Below are positions 62,010 through 64,000 of a stretch of 64,000 nt of DNA, piece by piece. The stretch comes from Colimorpha sp045597945 (lineage in GTDB: Bacteria; Bacteroidota; Bacteroidia; Bacteroidales; P3). Positions within the stretch are counted from its first letter, which is position 1. Each line of letters starts with the position of its first letter. The notes beneath the pieces were generated by a model. The model saw only the letters and a list, made by a program, of their open reading frames with translations. It searched no databases and was not told the DNA's origin. A program made the position numbers and the translations under genes. The DNA is taken from the NCBI GenBank assembly GCA_045597945.1, contig JAZLLD010000035.1:1-64000 (forward strand), given 5' to 3'.

Positions 62010-62381
62010 ATGAAATCCAACACAACCGAATTCAATCAGAATGCGCGGCGGGTTTATACTGCGGTGAGGCATACTTTTGAGACTTGCGATATGTTTCATC
62101 GGGTGAAGTGCGATGATATGAACTTTGTGATTACTGCCAAGCATGGGGCTAGTCTGCTGGCTTTGGGCGAGAATATTCGTGTGCGGGTGGTGGCTACTAG
62201 CACTCAGACGAGCAAGGTGGTGGTGGAGTCGGGCAACCAATTCCCCATCAACATACTCAATTTAGGGCAGAACAAGCAGAACGTCACCACCCTCACCGAG
62301 TTTATAGCCAACCGGGTCTATCGTCTCTGCAGCGACGAGGAGATCAAACTGCGGCCTTCATCCGGCATCAAGTTCAAATAG
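62010..62381 (+). CDS. Unknown protein (123 aa)
   Basis: This 123-residue protein is basic and beta-rich (NFVITAKHGASLLALGENIR, VVVESGNQFPINIL), without a signal peptide or span. No family is recognised. It begins 106 bases after the GTPase operon and is more GC-rich than that operon, so it probably belongs to the host side of the boundary. Confidence 0.55.
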   Translation: MKSNTTEFNQNARRVYTAVRHTFETCDMFHRVKCDDMNFVITAKHGASLLALGENIRVRVVATSTQTSKVVVESGNQFPINILNLGQNKQNVTTLTEFIANRVYRLCSDEEIKLRPSSGIKFK

Positions 62382-62931
62382 GCAACCATCGCTGAATTCC
62401 TGTTGTGCTTCATAGTCCGGCCATTGAGCATCCGAGGGGCCGTGGAACACTCTCCGGGAGACGTTTCACGGAGCGGGGTTACAGCGGGCCCTCAACGGGC
62501 CTTCAACGGGGTTACTCAATGTGTGGGATATCGGCTTGGAAGGATGGCGAAAGGCGGCGCTGCAATTTGAGCTGGACGGAGGTTTCTTCCTCTCGCTTAT
62601 TCTTAATAACTCTTAAATTGTAAAATGTAAAATCCGTTTGGGCTGCAACCTCGTTTTTGGTGGTGTTTTGTTTAAAAATGGGTTTTACATTTTACATTTG
62701 AGATTTCGCCAATCCCTATGGTTTCAATATTTTATCACAAACAGCTTGTTTCTAAAGATATCTGAGTATTTGCCCCGAATGGCCGAAAACTGAGAATGTA
62801 AAATATTACATCGGCAATGTATAATTTTACATTTCGGATTATCCGCTGGCGGCTTCCAGGTGATTTTTGATACATCGTACCCGGCTGATGACGCACAAAG
62901 GCTTCCTCGGAGGAAGCCTTTGGTGTTTTGA
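62382..62931. other. Intergenic region with TTTTACATTT inverted repeats
   Basis: No gene is seen. A degenerate tandem of the TACAGCGGGCC/CAACGGGCC type lies at 62470-62515. AAATTGTAAAATGTAAAA (62615-62632) faces TTTTACATTTTACATTT (62683-62699) as a long inverted repeat. A second pair, GAATGTAAAAT (62793-62803) and ATTTTACATT, lies near 62825. The tRNA terminator is at 62897-62921. Confidence 0.55.
62897..62921 (-). terminator. Terminator after tRNA-Gly
   Basis: AAAGGCTTCCT and AGGAAGCCTTT form a near-perfect stem with a very short loop, just downstream of the tRNA on the minus strand. Confidence 0.8.
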
Positions 62932-63007
62932 TGGAGCGATAGACGGGGTTCGAACCCGCGACCTGCGGCTTGGGAAGCCGCCGCTCTGCCAACTGAGCTA
63001 CTATCGC
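62932..63007 (-). tRNA. tRNA-Gly (anticodon CCC)
   Basis: Read on the minus strand, the cloverleaf is complete: acceptor GCGATAG pairs with CTATCGC, the D arm is GCTC...GAGC, the anticodon stem GCGGC/GCCGC holds the loop TTCCCAA with anticodon CCC, and the T arm contains GGTTCGAACC. The discriminator base is U, as expected for glycine, and CCA is encoded (62934-62932). A hairpin terminator follows. Confidence 0.95.
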
Positions 63008-63096
63008 ATGAGGGGTGTCTGCTTCAATGTCTTGAAATCAGACACCCTATAATAACTCGCCTTTTTATTTTTTATTGTGCAAAGGGCGAGATTTTT

Positions 63097-64000
63097 TTAG
63101 CGGCGGTGATTTTCGCCATCGCTGCGGCGGCGGTCGCCATCACGACGGGGACCATGCTCACCATCGCGACGAGGGCCACGGTCGCCATCACGACGAGGAC
63201 CACGAGGTCCGCGAGGACGCTGCTCTTCCTCTACATAGCCTTCGGGCTTGGGGAGGAGGGCTTTGCGGCTGAGTTTGAGCTTGCCGTTCTTCTCATCGAT
63301 GGCAATAATCTTGACCTGGATGGTGTCGCCAACATTGATGAGGCCTTCGAGGGTCTCGGTGCGGGCATAGTCGTACTCGGAGATGTGCATGAGGCCTTCT
63401 TTGCCGGGAAGGAACTCGAGGAATGCGCCGAACTCAACGATGCTGACAACCTTGGCGTCGTAGACCTGGCCAACTTCGGGAACGGTGCAGATTTCTTTAA
63501 TCCACTTGAGGGCAGCCTCGATGGAGTCTTTGTCGACAGCGGCGATATCAACGATACCCTTGCCGTCTTTCTCTTCGATATTGATGATGGAGTTGGTCTC
63601 CTTCTGGATTTTCTGGATAACCTCGCCACCCTTGCCGATAACAGCGCCGATGAAGTCTTTGTCGATCTGAATCTGGACAATGCGGGGAACGAAGGGTTTG
63701 TAGTCCTCACGGGGCTCAGCGATGGTGCTCTGGATGTGGTCGAGGATGTGAAGACGACCCTGGCGAGCCTGCTCAAGTGCCTTGGCGAGAACGTCGTAGC
63801 TGAGGCCGTCGACCTTGATATCCATCTGGCAGGCAGTGATACCGTCGCGGGTGCCGCAGACCTTGAAGTCCATGTCGCCGAGGTGGTCCTCATCGCCGAG
63901 GATGTCGGAAAGGACAGCCCATTTGTCGCCCTTGCTGATAAGACCCATAGCGATACCGGCGACAGGTTTGCGGATCTTCACACCTGCATCCATCAGTGCC
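63097..64000 (-). CDS. pnp: Polyribonucleotide nucleotidyltransferase, C-terminal part
   Basis: The frame is open to the end of the window, so only the last 300 or so residues are here; the N-terminus lies beyond 64000. The visible part covers the second RNase PH core (GVKIRKPVAGIAMGLI, DILGDEDHLGDMDFKV), the KH domain (FIGAVIGKGGEVIQKIQKET) and the S1 domain (VGQVYDAKVVSIVEFGAFLEF). The tail is a low-complexity Arg/Gly/Asp stretch with repeats of the type PRRDGDRG, which may bind RNA. The enzyme degrades RNA 3' to 5' and works in the degradosome. It is upstream of tRNA-Gly. Confidence 0.96.
   Translation of the reverse strand, partial: ALMDAGVKIRKPVAGIAMGLISKGDKWAVLSDILGDEDHLGDMDFKVCGTRDGITACQMDIKVDGLSYDVLAKALEQARQGRLHILDHIQSTIAEPREDYKPFVPRIVQIQIDKDFIGAVIGKGGEVIQKIQKETNSIINIEEKDGKGIVDIAAVDKDSIEAALKWIKEICTVPEVGQVYDAKVVSIVEFGAFLEFLPGKEGLMHISEYDYARTETLEGLINVGDTIQVKIIAIDEKNGKLKLSRKALLPKPEGYVEEEQRPRGPRGPRRDGDRGPRRDGEHGPRRDGDRRRSDGENHRR

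Overview
The window looks like a chromosomal segment of a Bacteroidota bacterium, most likely order Bacteroidales. The evidence is the Bacteroidota-type promoter (TTTG, about 19 bases, TAnnTTTG) ahead of several genes, the type IX secretion protein SprA next to ruvA, a bifunctional DAHP synthase/chorismate mutase, a CHU_C-type sorting domain, and many Bacteroidota-only DUF families. I cannot name the genus from this sequence. No rRNA, complete insertion sequence, integrase or CRISPR array was seen.

Layout. Bases 1-1540 are non-coding and hold a MITE-like element, a long hairpin and low-complexity repeats. A secreted GH89 alpha-N-acetylglucosaminidase follows (1633-3897, +). From 3924 to 25539 nearly everything is on the minus strand: DAHP synthase/chorismate mutase, L27 and L21, an unassigned three-gene set (ATP-grasp ligase, Rossmann-like protein, DRE-TIM aldolase), an M23 peptidase, recN, sufS, a small membrane protein too short for usual gene calling, a DedA protein, a TPR protein, sprA, ruvA and a beta-helix lipoprotein. 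From sprA down to the ATP-grasp gene the gaps are 0 to 40 bases. Bases 25.9-29.7 kb are accessory: a 5'-truncated AlbA_2/Schlafen-type remnant, a DUF262/DUF1524 (GmrSD-like) gene, a tiny ORF and a DUF6266-like protein. Then come an M64 peptidase and a plus-strand set (threonylcarbamoyl-AMP synthase, DUF5714, holin-like membrane protein, panC), aroQ with a DUF2809 protein, gdhA, an alpha/beta hydrolase, and a minus-strand set made of an OmpA/PD40 protein, a secreted protein, a GT4 glycosyltransferase and YitT. At 43.9-45.3 kb an ECF sigma factor is followed by a membrane protein ending in a CHU_C-like domain. A UvrA-like ATPase with an unknown partner, a second MITE copy, and a DUF4143 ATPase with an unknown partner follow.

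The most unusual region is 53.86-61.97 kb. It begins with two tandem, diverged copies of a structured element of about 250 bases. Each copy has its own promoter, and stems are kept by compensatory changes between the copies. The second copy leads into a tightly packed AT-rich operon: a DUF6140-like protein, an 81-aa protein, a dynamin-like GTPase, a membrane-anchored coiled coil, a second GTPase carrying its own membrane anchor and coiled coil, a third dynamin-like GTPase, and a protein with a C-terminal acyl carrier protein domain (GADSLD serine site). I read this as a candidate undescribed membrane-remodelling or defence system. The window closes with a small unknown protein, tRNA-Gly(CCC) and the 3' part of pnp.
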